NCBI GenBank assembly: GCA_030386875.1 | Contig: CM059567.1 | Location: 52,684,020 to 52,748,019 of the forward strand | Direction: 5' to 3' | Origin: Morinoia aosen | Taxonomy: Eukaryota; Arthropoda; Malacostraca; Amphipoda; Talitridae | DNA: 64,000 nucleotides | Shown: in pieces, positions 20,232-31,582 of the stretch | How the letters are laid out: each line of letters opens with the position of its first letter | Position numbering within the stretch: position 1 is the stretch's first letter | Made by a program: the position numbers and the translations under genes | Notes under the pieces: model-generated | What the model saw: only the letters and a program-made list of their open reading frames with translations | Databases searched by the model: none | What the model was told of the DNA's origin: nothing

Positions 20232-21611
20232 CATTAGTCTCGAAGGGTCTGTTGGTCTCGAGGCTAGGTCGGCGGGGTTCGATGCGGTGTCGATATAGCT
20301 CCATTGAGACGGATCGCTGTTCTGACGGATGATGTCCACTCTTCTCTGCACGTACCGACTGAATCTTGCCGAGTCGTTCCTGATGTAACCCAGCACGACC
20401 TTGCTGTCTGAATAGAAGTACACGCGAGCGGGTTTCCTTTTCAGTTCCTGAATTGTTTGCAGGCTCGACAACACCGCTCCCACTGCTGCACACAGCTCAA
20501 GCCTGGGGATTGAGGTGGCGGCTCTTGGAGCCACTCTGCTTTCTCCGTGCACAAACGCGACGTGACCGTGACTGTTGTTGGTGTTCGTACGTAGGTACGT
20601 TACGTTTCCGATTGCCTCTTGTGAGGCGTCCGAGAAGATGTGCAAGGTTTGAGTGTCGTCCCCTTCCGATTCCGGCGGGAGGAAGCACCTTGGAATTGAT
20701 AGTTCGTGCAGGCATTGAAGACTCTCGAGCCAGCGTATCCACGACTGAACTGTGCAGCTCGGAATGGGTTCGTCCCAATCCAACGTCTTCCCGCCGGATG
20801 CTTTGTCGGTTTCAGAGAGTAGGTTGCGGAGGATCAGTCGTCCGCCAAGGGTGACTGGGCTGGCAAAGCCGATGGGATCGTATATCGAGTTGATTGCAGA
20901 TAGCAGTCCTCGCTTGGTGTGAGGACGGTCTGGTATGTTCACTTTCAACACAAAGCAGTCGCGGGCGATATTCCATGACACGCCAAGGGTACTATGGTTG
21001 GGAGCCGCAATCAGGTCGATGTCGTCTTCAGTTGCTCTCTCGCTCGCGGGGAAGGCCTCGAGGACTTCCATGGAGTTGGACATGATCTTGTGTAATCTGA
21101 TGCGGTATCGCGACAGGAGGTATTTGGCTGTTCGCAATATCCCTATGGCCCTGATGGGGTCCGGAGCCGTTCCGAGTCCGTCGTCGCAGTAGAAGTGCGA
21201 CGTTACATAGTCTTGCGCTGCCTTTAGATGTTCTACATCTTCCAACCGCAGTTCGCTGGCGGTTCCTTTGGCAGCACGGTGAAGGCACATCGTGGCTACG
21301 GCGGGGCTGCTGGTGTTACCAAATACGTGCACGCGCGCCCGGTGTTGCACGAGGGCTTTCTGAGGGTTGTTGTCGGCCCACCAGTAGAATCTCATTAGGT
21401 CCCTGTGAGCCGGTGGTACGTGGAAGGCGTGGAACATGCTTTCAACGTCGGCTACGAAGGCGATCCTGTGCTCCCGGAATCTCGTTAACACATCTCGCAG
21501 ACGGTTGTTGTAATCCGGTCCTGACAGTAGGCACGTGTTGAGGCTTGTCCCTTGATATTTGGCGGCGCTGTCAAAAACGAGCCTCACCTTGGATTTCTTT
21601 TCTTGAACCAC
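20229..21611 (-). pseudogene. BEL/Pao reverse transcriptase and RNase H
   Basis: This segment has 460 codons. The RT has KVRLVFDSAAKYQGTSLN at the start, a catalytic Asp in FVADVESMF (residue 55) and the YCDD box at 141-144. RNase H shows Asp 328 (FSDAS), Glu 372 (LELCAA), Asp 402 (YSDSK) and the DTASNPADLASR block at about 441-452. These are the Pao-type signatures. Upstream, two single-base frame breaks (near 21615 and in the A9 run at about 21699) separate it from Gag-protease. The catalytic residues are intact. Confidence 0.9.
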
Positions 21612-21691
21612 ATGGGAAGATCGGAATGTACCAGGTGAGTTCGCCCTGTTGGTTCCTTTCGCCTGCGGGTATCTGTTCGACGTGTCTCATG

Positions 21692-24610
21692 TCAAGATTT
21701 TTTTTTCATGGCGTCAAGACACTGCTGTAACTTCTTTGGCTCCTTCTTTAGCCTCTTCAGCGTGTTTTCTTGACGACGGAACACGGCCACTCTGTTGTCG
21801 GGCAGTATCGTGTCGAGCGATCTCAGCGGCAGTGGCGCTTCAAGATGTCCCTCGCTATTTACTTTTATTTCCTCCATCGCCTTCAAGAACTTGCGGTCGT
21901 CGTGAGACAGACCGGGCATTTCGTCGTCGGGCTGTTGGACGAACATGTCCTTTTCGGGGGGTGGCCCGAAGCACATCCTGGCGCTGAAATGTTCGTGAGT
22001 GGCTTCGGCCGCGATCTTTAGAATTGTGCATCTCTGTCCGGCTGAGGGGCCGGTGATGTCATTCACTTTCCCGACCACGGCCCACCCCAAGGCAGTGTGA
22101 TGGACAAATGGAGCGCTTTGGCGATGTTGATCGGCGTGGCTGTACAGTATGTCCCCGCTGTCCGTCCCGAGAAGCACCGATACTTCTGCTCGGTCGTCGA
22201 AGGGGAGGAAATGAGGGGCGAAGTGAGCTATTTCCGGGGTCTTTTCCACACGCTCTTTAGTCGCCACTTCCTTCTTGGTGTCAGGGATGATATCGCACTC
22301 GAGCATTGGCGGGAGTTCGAAGATCTTGTCCTCAGAAACTCCCCTGATCTTCAATCCAGACACGCATCTGCCCTGTCGAACGACAGATTGATCGGACAAG
22401 GTCTCCAGTGTGTAATACGATTTGGGACCTGTCGCTCGAAGCGTGTCTAACAGCTTGGAAGAACAGAAAGAGGTGGTGCTCTGCTCATCGAGTATGACGT
22501 ATACGCGACACCACACGCCTGACCTCTCGTTGAAGACGTCGGCCAGCACGGTTTTGCTGCAAGCTCTTCCTCCGATCGTAGCCGAGCGAGAATTCAGAGC
22601 CCTGGCTTTCGGCTTCTCTCCGGCTTCGCTCTGGTTTTGTTTGTCGCTCGGGGCCTGCTTGGGGTGTGTCTTGCTGATAGCTATTCCGGAATATCCGGCC
22701 TTTGGCCGGTCGAGGTGGGCTGTCGTGCTGTGATGGTCGGCTCCGCAATCGTCGCACTTTACGACTTCCTTGCAATGCTTGGCCCAGTGAGGGCCTAGGC
22801 ATCGGAAGCACAACTTGTGCTCGCGTATGAAGTCCTTCTTCTTCTGAGATTCCATCTTCCTTACCGCTTGACACGAGCTCGTCTCGTGCTGTGCACCCTG
22901 GTGAAGAATGCAACTGCCGGGACGATTCTCGGCAGACGTATAAAGCACTCGTGGCGCCTTTGGCTTAGGGTGAGGAGGAACTGAGGCGTTATGTCGAGTG
23001 CTCATCCAGTTGAGACTCGAGGCCCCGAAACTGTCGCATTGAGTATCCGACAGTGTTCGGATAAATTCACAGAACCTCGCGAAACCAGGTAGTGATCCGG
23101 ACAATTTTTTGTACCTAGTTCTCTCACCTCTCCAGGCATCCACCACGAAGAAGGGCAGTCTCTCTACGATGGGGGCTAGCCCCATGTCGGTGTTCAGGAA
23201 GGACAGGGCCGGGGTGTACGTCATGGTATGCTGGACCGAAAGACAAACGTCGCCGAGCTTTCGCAGCTTAGGGCCGACCGTGTGGTCGCCTTTTGACCCC
23301 TTGATGTCTGACGCGCGCACAAGGCGCTCGATCAGGCTGTTAGCCACCTTGTCGCTAGCGCCGAAGCGAGTCGTCAATTGGTCGATGATGTCGGTGAGCA
23401 GGGCCGCCGTGTCCAGGTAGGTCGCGGACATTATATCATCTATGAGGCTTCTTGGCTCGCCACAAGTGTGACTCGTGAGAATCTCGATGGCGTCGATAGG
23501 CTCCACGGCGAGCCTTTCCATCCTTTTCCTGAGGGCATTGAACCACCTGTGGAACAGATGGGGCTCTCCCGCGTAGGGCTGATGGGGCGACCTTTTTAGG
23601 TCTTCGATCATCGAGAGCCTCATAGCTCCGTCGATCACTGGTGGCCTTGATTCGAAGACCACGGCGGGCGAGCTGGTGGAAACCTTGGGCTGGAATGATG
23701 GTGCAAAGGGGTTCATCGTGGGCGCGTGAGCGGTGTCGTCGGGTGGAAAGTTCGTGACCGCCGCCGCGCCCCCTGCGGGCTCCACGACGCGGTGTTGGAA
23801 CGCTTGGTTGACCCAGGCTCCGGTGCGTGCATCCTTGTCCTCGGCGTCTTCCTCGCCGATGGGCTGATCGTTCCCCGTGCGATTCCCACACCTCAATTTT
23901 GACCTCTCAATGGTGATCTGTGCCAACACCACTGATGGGTCTTCTGTGAGGTCGATGAGCATTTTCTCATTGCCTCGGCCAGGGAACCCATGGCGCTCAG
24001 ACTCCCTATCCTTGCGATGGGAGCTAGCGCTTGGAAGGCTCTGGCTGTGGTCGCTCTCGCTGTCTTGACTCTGGCTGTAGTAGCTCGAGCATTGATGACT
24101 CTGGCTGCGACGGCTGGAGCTGACCTGGCCACCGCTCTGACGTTTGGAGCCGTGTTTGCTCCGACTTTTAGCTGAATGGGAATTTGAGGACCTTTCTTCC
24201 CGGGTTGCGGTGTCCTGCTGCTGCTTCTTGGACGAGATCTTCTTGGACTGCTCGGAAGGTCTCTTCGCCACACTCCGTGACGAACTTCCCAAGAGTTCTT
24301 CGTTTCTGTGGTCCATTGAACTTGCCAACTCTCTTCTGCGAGCTCTGGCGAGTGTCAATGAGTCCCGAACAACTGTTGCTTCAGCCGTGGCCCCTGAGTT
24401 CTCAAGAACGGTGACCAACTGTTCACCGAGTTGTTTCACCTCTTTGGCTTTGGCTCGAACTCCAGCGAATACCTGCTCGACTTCGTTGGAAGTTCTGAGT
24501 TCTTGCGGTGCGGCGCCGTTCAAGAGACCGTTTAGAGCTGCTAATGCTATGTTGAATCTGTCTTCCAGCTGGGGAAGTCTGGGTGTGTGCGAGCGCCTCA
24601 GTGGGCTCAT
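21692..24610 (-). CDS. BEL/Pao Gag-protease polyprotein
   Basis: The frame of 972 codons opens with MSPLRRSHTP close behind the 5' LTR. A charged coiled N-terminus and a Ser/Arg-rich stretch (residues about 110-200) precede a DUF1759-type capsid domain (about 325-500). A CCHC knuckle, CFRCLGPHWAKHC (601-613), is followed by a second cysteine/histidine group, CDDCGADHHSTTAH. The retropepsin-like domain has its catalytic block at LDEQSTTSF (Asp 708) and ends in LLGTDSGDILYS. The stop at 21692 follows a run of nine A, so a one-base slip or sequencing error there would rejoin pol. Confidence 0.9.
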   Translation of the reverse strand: MSPLRRSHTPRLPQLEDRFNIALAALNGLLNGAAPQELRTSNEVEQVFAGVRAKAKEVKQLGEQLVTVLENSGATAEATVVRDSLTLARARRRELASSMDHRNEELLGSSSRSVAKRPSEQSKKISSKKQQQDTATREERSSNSHSAKSRSKHGSKRQSGGQVSSSRRSQSHQCSSYYSQSQDSESDHSQSLPSASSHRKDRESERHGFPGRGNEKMLIDLTEDPSVVLAQITIERSKLRCGNRTGNDQPIGEEDAEDKDARTGAWVNQAFQHRVVEPAGGAAAVTNFPPDDTAHAPTMNPFAPSFQPKVSTSSPAVVFESRPPVIDGAMRLSMIEDLKRSPHQPYAGEPHLFHRWFNALRKRMERLAVEPIDAIEILTSHTCGEPRSLIDDIMSATYLDTAALLTDIIDQLTTRFGASDKVANSLIERLVRASDIKGSKGDHTVGPKLRKLGDVCLSVQHTMTYTPALSFLNTDMGLAPIVERLPFFVVDAWRGERTRYKKLSGSLPGFARFCEFIRTLSDTQCDSFGASSLNWMSTRHNASVPPHPKPKAPRVLYTSAENRPGSCILHQGAQHETSSCQAVRKMESQKKKDFIREHKLCFRCLGPHWAKHCKEVVKCDDCGADHHSTTAHLDRPKAGYSGIAISKTHPKQAPSDKQNQSEAGEKPKARALNSRSATIGGRACSKTVLADVFNERSGVWCRVYVILDEQSTTSFCSSKLLDTLRATGPKSYYTLETLSDQSVVRQGRCVSGLKIRGVSEDKIFELPPMLECDIIPDTKKEVATKERVEKTPEIAHFAPHFLPFDDRAEVSVLLGTDSGDILYSHADQHRQSAPFVHHTALGWAVVGKVNDITGPSAGQRCTILKIAAEATHEHFSARMCFGPPPEKDMFVQQPDDEMPGLSHDDRKFLKAMEEIKVNSEGHLEAPLPLRSLDTILPDNRVAVFRRQENTLKRLKKEPKKLQQCLDAMKKKS

Positions 24611-24655
24611 CTCTATTCTTGTTGCTGGAGTACCGTCGCAAAAAAAACTTTTTAC

Positions 24656-26708
24656 TGTTCCGACTAGACTGCGGATATATGATCTTCGAGAGGTCTAGTC
24701 TGAATTACGGGTATCGAAGGCATCGAAGAAATACGCGGTCTCTTCGAATTGGTTTCTTTATTCAATGGCCGTTGACACCGTAAAAACTGCACAATAAGGG
24801 CATGTTTTAGATTCAAGGAATAAAAACTATAGTTAACAGCACGAAATGTACATTTCTGGGTTCAAAAATGAATTTTAAGGACAACGCAGAATGACATCCT
24901 TAGGTTGAAAATTATAGTTGAAATTATGGCTAATCGCACACAAGGACATTTTCTAAGTTTAAGAATGAACTCACAATGAATACATCTTGGGTTCAAATGA
25001 GAGAATCTGCAATTGACTACACAATCAAGAAATTTATAGATTCAAGAACTTCCACAAATGACCACAATGACATTTCTTGACTTCATGAACAAACAAGAGA
25101 AACAACCGACTAATGCTCGAGGGGCAACTAGCTATCACTAGAACCAAACAAGATATTCTAATAATAATGATCTACCACTCCAGTCTCAAGAGTCTGTGGC
25201 AGAAAATAAAATTTGACTTCTCAATCATGAGATGCATTTTTGCACACGGCAATGTAGAATCGCATCTTATTCACACAAGACTAAAGGCACGACAATGAAA
25301 CAAGCACTGGTATATTTGAGGTGGAAACTAGAAATTTGACCCTTCAAACTTGAAATACATTTGCACACGGCAATGTAAAATCACACGTCATAATATGCAC
25401 ATGGAAGTTGCTTTACTTGCCTCCCATAATTTCTGCACTGTGCACATACTGTGCACTGTGGTCAAAAGAGGACAGTCTACTCTCGCGTACTCACGTTTTT
25501 GGGGGAACGGTATTCTCACGCCATATAAGTCTTCGATTTCAACCTACATATAGATAGAAAGGCTATCCTAGTTTTGCTTTACTCTACCTGGGGGAATACA
25601 CAAAATAATTAGGTATTTGATGCTGAAGGAACGTTACAGCAGGAATGTATACTATGATTATATTTTTTTCCTAAGCTTGAGAAACAGTCCTACCATCACT
25701 CGTGTGAAAAGCCGTGTAAATCATACGTATGCTAGTATCAACCTAGGCACACAAAGTCACACGGGCATGGGCACATTAAGAATTCCTTCGGACATACTCT
25801 CAGTCTACCTCAAATTCACTTCAGCTCTAGGCTTCCACCTTGCTGACTGGCGCAACTTGCTCAGCCCAGCTCATGGGTAATGAGCCAATTTAATATAAAC
25901 ATAAAAAAAATTTTTTATGACAAATAAAGGAGAACTAATCTCAGTCCGAGCTACGCAATTTCTAGAAGCACGGGTTATCAGTTCTATCTAGCTGCTTATA
26001 TTTGAAAGTGTCAATTTAACTAATTATGCTCACTCTCAGCAAGTATTGGCTGCTGCCATCCTCCAATAATTCCAGACAAATTCATATTGCAGCATAAATC
26101 AATTCACACTGCACATCCATAATGCAGCATAAATCAACCCACACTGCAAGTTCACAATACAGCACAGATCAACTCACACTGCACAAACAGGAAAAATTCT
26201 CAATGGCAAATTCCTGTTGCGGGGAGCAACAGGAGTTCTGTTTCCAATAATTCCAGACAAATTCACACTGCAGCATAAATCAACTCACACTGCGAGTTCA
26301 CAATACAGCACAGATCAACTCACACTGCACAAACAGGAAAAATTCTCAATGGCAAATTCCTGTTGCTGGGAGCAACAGGAGTTCTGTTTACAATGGTCTG
26401 ACTCGATATAGGTGTTTCGCCGGTTGCCAGCAGCATCGTTGAACGCTCTAGGAACCGGCTGTTCACCATCAAACACACAAGACATGAACATATATCTAGA
26501 TCAGCGCACGAAATATTTAAAGATTAAATAATTTCTAACACGTTTACACTTAGAAGTTACAATCTTGAGCTCTATCTTAGGAGAACGTCTGCACTCGGTC
26601 AAATTAGACAATGGAAAACGCTGTGTTGGGCTTGCGGACCAGTGCGCGGATCCGCGGCCGATGTTGCCACAGAGTTTCTTAAAAATTCGCGTCTCGTAAG
26701 ACGCGACA
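24656..26708 (-). repeat. 5' LTR of the BEL/Pao element
   Basis: This is the direct repeat of 16452-18504, same length. Examples of differences are a C/T at the second base of one hairpin loop and CTGCGG/CTTCGG in the middle. It is immediately followed at 26709 by the GGAAG target duplication and the interrupted Gypsy integrase. Confidence 0.93.
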
Positions 26709-28339
26709 GGAAGAGGGACAGCCTCAACCCAACGTGTGAACCTATCTATGATGGTCAACAAATAGGAATGACCGCGCGATAAAGGCAAAGGACCCACCAG
26801 ATCTAGGTGGACAGAGTCGAACTTGTGACCTGTGAATGCACAACTCTGCAGCGCTGCACGATTATGTTTCACCACTTTACTACTCTGACATGCATGGCAA
26901 TTTTGCACAATTTGCTTGACCTCCTTACGCATCGCTGGCCAGACGAAACGATCAGAAATCAAACGCAATGTACGGTTAATACCAGGATGAGAGAGAGAAT
27001 GCAAGTGAAGAATAGCTACTCTGCGGAGAGTCGCAGGAAGATACAAACGAGAAAGTCGCTCAGCATCACGGTACACGCCGTCAACCAAGGTTAATTTTAG
27101 AGAGGAAGTGTTAGAAGGTTTGAGAAGGTCCTGAAGTTCAGGATCCTCCTTCTGCGCGTTTTCAATGTTGCCGAAAGTGATTTCACCACCGGTTTGGACA
27201 GAGTTTATACGGGAGAGGCAATCAGCGACAGTATTGTCGAGACCTTTGATGAAACGGATGTCAGTGGTAAACTGACTTATGAAGGACAGGTGTCGAGCTT
27301 CTCTTGGAGAATGTCTTTCAGAAGGCATCTTAATCGCTGAGGTCAAAGGTTTGTGATCTGTGTAGATCACGAAATCCCTTGCCTCTAGAGCATAGCGAAA
27401 GTGTCTCACAGACAAATAGATAGCAAGGAGTTCCCTACCGAACGCGCTATAAGCACGCTCAGTGGGCGACAGCTTTTTGGAAAAGAAGGCAAGAGGAGAG
27501 ATATTAGTACCTACTTGTTGTTGCAAAACAGCACCTACGGCAGTACTGGATGCATCCACAACGAGGCTAAAGTCAGCATTTGCAATAGGGTAGGATAATT
27601 CAGTCGCGGAAGCTAACTTATGCTTTATCTCATCGAAAGCTCCCCGTGCTGCGTCCGTCCATTTTACCTCAATAGATTTACCTTTTCGTTTCGGTTCGAG
27701 CAAATCTGACAAGGGGGCTAAAGTTTGAGCACAGTTGCGTATGAAGCGATGATAGAAGTTAACAGAACCTAGGAACCTTCTTAGTTCCTTCTGGGTCTGT
27801 GGAAGAGGAAAGTTTTTGATCACTTCTACTTTGGAAGGCAAAGGTTTCAGACCTAGGCTAGAGATTTCATAACCTAAGTAAATCAGTGATGGCTTTCCGA
27901 GCTCACATTTTGCAGGATTTACGAGGAGTCCATTGTCGGACAATCTTTGAAAAACGACCCTAAGGTGGTCTTTGTGCAACTCCGGGGTTGTGGATGCCAC
28001 TAGGATGTCGTCTAGATAGACATAGGCGAAAGTGAGATCAGAGAAAATTTCAGCCATGTGCCTTTGGAATGTCTGAGGAGCATTCCTCAAGCCGTATGGC
28101 ATGCGGAGAAATTCAAAGAGACCGAACGGAGTGATTACCGCGGTCTTAGCGATAGCGCTTTCATCAAGTGGAATTTGATGAAAGGCGTGCTGAAGGTCTA
28201 TTTTTGAGAAAATCTGTGCTCCCTCTAAATTTGCACTGAAATCATGCAGGTAAGGAATAGGGTAGCGATCAGGTAGAGTAACGGCATTCAACCTGCGGAA
28301 ATCCCCGCACGGTCTGAATTCACCGTTAGCCTTGGGCTT
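26709..28339 (-). pseudogene. Gypsy pol: RT, RNase H and N-terminal integrase
   Basis: The frame continues from PKANGEF through the RT: Asp in FSKIDLQHAFHQIP, then VYLDDILVAS with the YLDD catalytic box. RNase H has VVDASSTAVGAVLQ and YTDHKPLTSAI. An H2C2 integrase finger (HLHSLSHPGIN and later CHACQSSK) leads to the first integrase Asp in VHLDLVGPLPL. At 26713 the BEL element interrupts the core; any further codons in the open frame down to 26501 are BEL LTR. Upstream, about 30 bp between SSK and PK are deleted relative to the family, which breaks the frame with the protease segment. Confidence 0.9.
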
Positions 28340-29040
28340 TTGGAGCTGCGGATAATGCCATTTTCGAGCATGCGCGCAAATTCTTTCTTGGCTAAAGCCA
28401 ATCGATCAGGCGGTAATCGCCTTGCTCGGGAATAGACTGGCGATCCCGTCGTCTCTATGAAGTGCTTTGTGCTGGTTTGCACTTTTGTAGAAACTAAGTT
28501 AGAATTTGTCAATGCAGGGTAATCTTTTAGTAACTGCTCAAACATGCACTCTTCCTTTAAGGCGATAGAGAAGGAATGCAAGACATTAGCTCTAGTTATG
28601 CTACCAGCGGGAATTGAGATCTGTGTCTCCTCGTCCCTAATTCTATGGTTTTTAATATCTACAATTATGCCAAACTTGGCTAGAAAATCAGCACCTATTA
28701 TGGGCTCTTGAACCTCAGCTATCAAGAAAGTAAATGTGAATTTTCTCCTCAAACCCAGACTGCACTCTAAAATTCTTTCCCCGTAACAAGCTATTGGAGT
28801 GCCATTTGCGGCACGTAATGTCGCCAACAATTGGTTATTTCTTTTGTCTTTAGCCGTGGCTGGGATAATTGACAAACTAGACCCAGTGTCGATTAAAAAA
28901 CGATATTTGGTTGTGGGATCAAGGATGGTCAATAGGCGAGTGGTCTGGGAATGAGGCAACGCAGTACTCGCTACTATGCGTCGCTGTTCGCGTTTCCCGA
29001 AGTCATTTCGGTATAACGCGGACAAAAGCGGGACCCGCAC
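28340..29040 (-). pseudogene. Gypsy protease and start of RT
   Basis: This segment overlaps the end of gag by 67 bp in a different frame, consistent with expression by frameshifting. The protease active site FLIDTGSSLSIIP (Asp 51) and a GADFLAKFG flap-side block are intact. The RT entry sequence SRARRLPPDRLALAKKEFARM follows, until the frame is lost at the small deletion near 28340. The preceding insert-free order Gag-PR-RT fits the CsRn1 group. Confidence 0.85.
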
Positions 29041-29948
29041 TTTCGTGCTTGGTCACCATACTTTGTGTGGTACCAGCATAAATTGCTACTAGCATCACGA
29101 GAGCGCGACCTGAAGCGGCGGTCTTGATTTGACCTATCATAAGATCTACCTCTATCAAAGCGTTGAGGAGGAGGAAAAGGATGATAGTTGGAGGGATAGT
29201 CATAGGGATAGTCGTAGGCATTTTGGTGGCTTTGGAATCTCCCTGGGCCTTGCTGAATGTGAGCTACACTCTGACCTAGGTGGCAATTTTGGAGAGCTTG
29301 CTTTATTTCAGCGATATCTTGCTGCATCTTATCTATTGTGGCTGAGGATTGATTGTGAGCCGTATTTGACGGGCTAAAATTCGCAGCTGCTACGTTCAAT
29401 GACGCTACATGCGGTGCTTGTGACACGTTTAAGTTTCTCATCACCGTCTCAGTGGACTCCGCAAGCTTCTCCAACGTTTGATCAGGGCTTGCTAGCGATA
29501 GAAAAGGACGCACATTGGGAGGAATCTTATTCATGAAAACTTCCTTCAGAAATCCCTCAGCTACGGCAACACCCGCAGCGAGTTTTCGCAACTCTTTAAC
29601 TAACGAAGTGGGAGAGAAAGGGACAGAGACAGATGGAATTGCTGAGGCGTCTACAAAGCTCCTAAATTTGTCCGCATCGGACATCTGCAACTTCTGCAAT
29701 ATTTTTCTTTTCAAAGTGCCGTACGGATCAATAGCGGGAGGGTTTTCTAACAATTGATTCGAATCGTTTAGTAATTTTGTGGGAGCTGCGGACACAAGGG
29801 CATAAAATTGGTCGGTATTATCCGTTATTCTATGATACCTAAACATAGCCTCTATCTGTTGGAACCAGGTGTGAGCGTCCCCTGGAATGAAGGGGGGGAG
29901 CCTAATGGGTTTTGTGGGGGCTCGATCTTCATTATCTGATTCAGTCAT
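28974..29948 (-). CDS. Gypsy (CsRn1-type) Gag
   Basis: The protein has 324 residues. Capsid-like region 13-180 begins PTKPIRLPPFIPGDAHTWFQ, followed by a helical linker and an Arg/Ser-rich stretch (about 262-286). It ends in a CHCC finger: C291, H294, C304 and C309 within CWYHTKYGDQARKC and beyond. The CHCC instead of CCHC finger is the hallmark I rely on for the CsRn1 assignment. The start follows a leader of about 620 bp. The frame is intact, unlike pol. Confidence 0.88.
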   Translation of the reverse strand: MTESDNEDRAPTKPIRLPPFIPGDAHTWFQQIEAMFRYHRITDNTDQFYALVSAAPTKLLNDSNQLLENPPAIDPYGTLKRKILQKLQMSDADKFRSFVDASAIPSVSVPFSPTSLVKELRKLAAGVAVAEGFLKEVFMNKIPPNVRPFLSLASPDQTLEKLAESTETVMRNLNVSQAPHVASLNVAAANFSPSNTAHNQSSATIDKMQQDIAEIKQALQNCHLGQSVAHIQQGPGRFQSHQNAYDYPYDYPSNYHPFPPPQRFDRGRSYDRSNQDRRFRSRSRDASSNLCWYHTKYGDQARKCGSRFCPRYTEMTSGNANSDA

Positions 29949-30569
29949 GCTAGCAACTTTCTTTCTACGAAAGCGAAAATTAAACTATGCTTGCTCGGAA
30001 TTACGTATTCAACGCCTAATAAGTTTTTGATATTAAAGGTGTCACAGATTTGCGTTATTACTTTACCTACTCAATCATTCAAATAAAGTTGAGACGGAAA
30101 GCAGAAAATATAAAATTGGGAACGAAAATTTATGCGGTATGCGGCAATTAGCGTAGGCACAAAAATAAAACAGGTGAGAAAAAATTATTTTCTACCTACT
30201 CAATCATCAATAACGTTGAAAAAGAACGGAAAGAAAGAAATTGGAAACAAGAATTTACGGTAGTCAGAAATAAGCGTAAAGCACGAAAATAGGAGAAAAA
30301 TATTTTTTTTTCTACCTACTGAGGAACATAAAACAAACAAGGACAGGATAGCGCTGAAAAAAAATTTTGTTAGAGCTGCTCAGAGAATCTCCATTAACAC
30401 GGTAAAATCTAATAAATTCTCAAAGACTACGACATGGGAAATTTATCACTACAATGATATGCCAAAATTAACCTCTCTCACAATTTCTCAAACACTTATC
30501 GAGTTGAATAGTTTTCAAGTTTTAAAGAAGGTTTTGGGGTTTTTGTTTTAAACTCTGGGTTGTCACCAG
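29949..30569 (-). promoter_or_regulatory. Gypsy leader with tandem repeats and primer-binding site
   Basis: This is the AT-rich untranslated leader. Two to three copies of a ~120-bp unit marked by CTACCTACTCAATCAT occur at about 30060-30320. Next to the LTR the minus strand reads TGGTGACAACCC, resembling the tRNA-Trp-type primer site of CsRn1 elements, as in the gag-only element at 1697. No gene is present. Confidence 0.55.
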
Positions 30570-31582
30570 TGTAAGGATTGTTGTATGGCCGTGGGTATAG
30601 CCAGTTCCTTAACAACTCTCGATAAGCATTTGGAGTAAACCATGAGAAAGGATAATGATTGACGTGGAAACTCAGCTTTTTCTTTGTGGTTTATTGAAGG
30701 AGCCGGAAAGGACCACCGAGTCTTGAGCAAACTGAAGAACTTGGCTGAAGATGGTTTGCAGTCCGGGCAGGCAGAAAGCTCCTGGAGAAGTGCTGAAGTC
30801 GACAGTGTGGGTGTTGTTTGAGAGTGGTCTTAACCCAATTAATAAGTCCTTTGAGGGACCCGAGATGATTGGGAGTGTCAATTTAATATGAGTTGATGCC
30901 AGGCAAGTAAGGCCAGTTTAGGTAAGGCCAGTTTAGGTAAGGCCAGTTTAGGTAAGGCCAGTTTAGGTAAGGCCAGTTTAGGTAAGGCCAGTTTAGGTAA
31001 GGCCAGTTTAGGTAAGGCCAGTTTAGGTAAGGCCAGTTTAGGTAAGGCCAGTTTAGGTAAGGCCAGTTTAGGTAAGGCCAGTTTTGGTAAGGCCAGTTTA
31101 GGTAAGGCCAGTTTAGGTAAGGCCAGTTTAGGTAAGGCCAGTTTAGGTAAGGCCAGTTTAGGATCAATAACTAATCCAACAAAGGCAATCCCATTAAAGT
31201 AAAGGCCCAAAACAAGGACCAAAACTAATCCAAGTAGAAGTCCCAAAAGCGACCCAGGGAGACTGTGTGTGTGGTGTGTGGCGATGACGTTGAGGTCGAG
31301 AATTTTGCTGTAACACCGCTAGAGTAAGACGCCAATGTAAGAGTGCGCTTTTGAAAAGAGACGCGCAACTGCGCAGTATTGCCACCAGGGGGCTCCTCTC
31401 TCGAAAAATGTCGAATGTTATTTTATTGTCTAATGCTTTTACACAAAAACTTCAATGATTACGAATTAGAAGTAGAAAATAATTAATAATAAATTAGAGT
31501 AAGATTTTTAATGCTAATAATTAATTTATTTAAGTGCGAATGGGAAAATTTATAATTCTTACGCTTTGTAGCGATTGCTACA
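30570..31582 (-). repeat. 5' LTR of the Gypsy element
   Basis: This uninterrupted 1013-bp LTR starts TGTAGCAATCGCTACA in element orientation and contains 17 units of the 15-bp minisatellite. It serves as the empty-site reference that fixes the exact borders of the Harbinger and Penelope-like insertions in the other LTR. Confidence 0.92.
30907..31161. repeat. 15-bp minisatellite, 17 units, inside the LTR
   Basis: Same unit as at 5459-5788 with one T variant near 31084. The five-unit difference from the other LTR shows slippage after insertion, since the two LTRs are copied from one template at integration. Confidence 0.95.

Larger units (their letters stand above)
16452..26708 (-). mobile_element. 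BEL/Pao LTR retrotransposon, recently inserted
   Basis: This minus-strand element has two LTRs of identical length (2053 bp: 24656-26708 and 16452-18504), TGTCGC...GGAACA in its own orientation. It is flanked by the perfect 5-bp duplication GGAAG (16447-16451 and 26709-26713). The interior encodes Gag-protease, RT-RNase H and integrase in BEL/Pao order, and the polypurine tract AAAAGAGGGGAG (18505-18516 complement) touches the 3' LTR. Fewer than ten LTR differences were seen by eye, so it is young. Pol nevertheless carries several frame breaks. Confidence 0.93.
5122..31582 (-). mobile_element. CsRn1-like Ty3/Gypsy retrotransposon with nested insertions
   Basis: This minus-strand element is bounded by LTRs that read TGTAGC...CTTACA in its own orientation. 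It is flanked by the 4-bp duplication TATT (5118-5121 and 31583-31586). Order in element orientation: 5' LTR (30570-31582), primer site, leader repeats, gag, protease, reverse transcriptase, RNase H, integrase interrupted by a BEL/Pao element, polypurine tract and 3' LTR (5122-15357). The 3' LTR is interrupted by Harbinger and Penelope-like insertions. Removing the insertions restores a coherent element of roughly 7 kb. It is inactive because of the RT deletion and the insertions. Confidence 0.88.
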
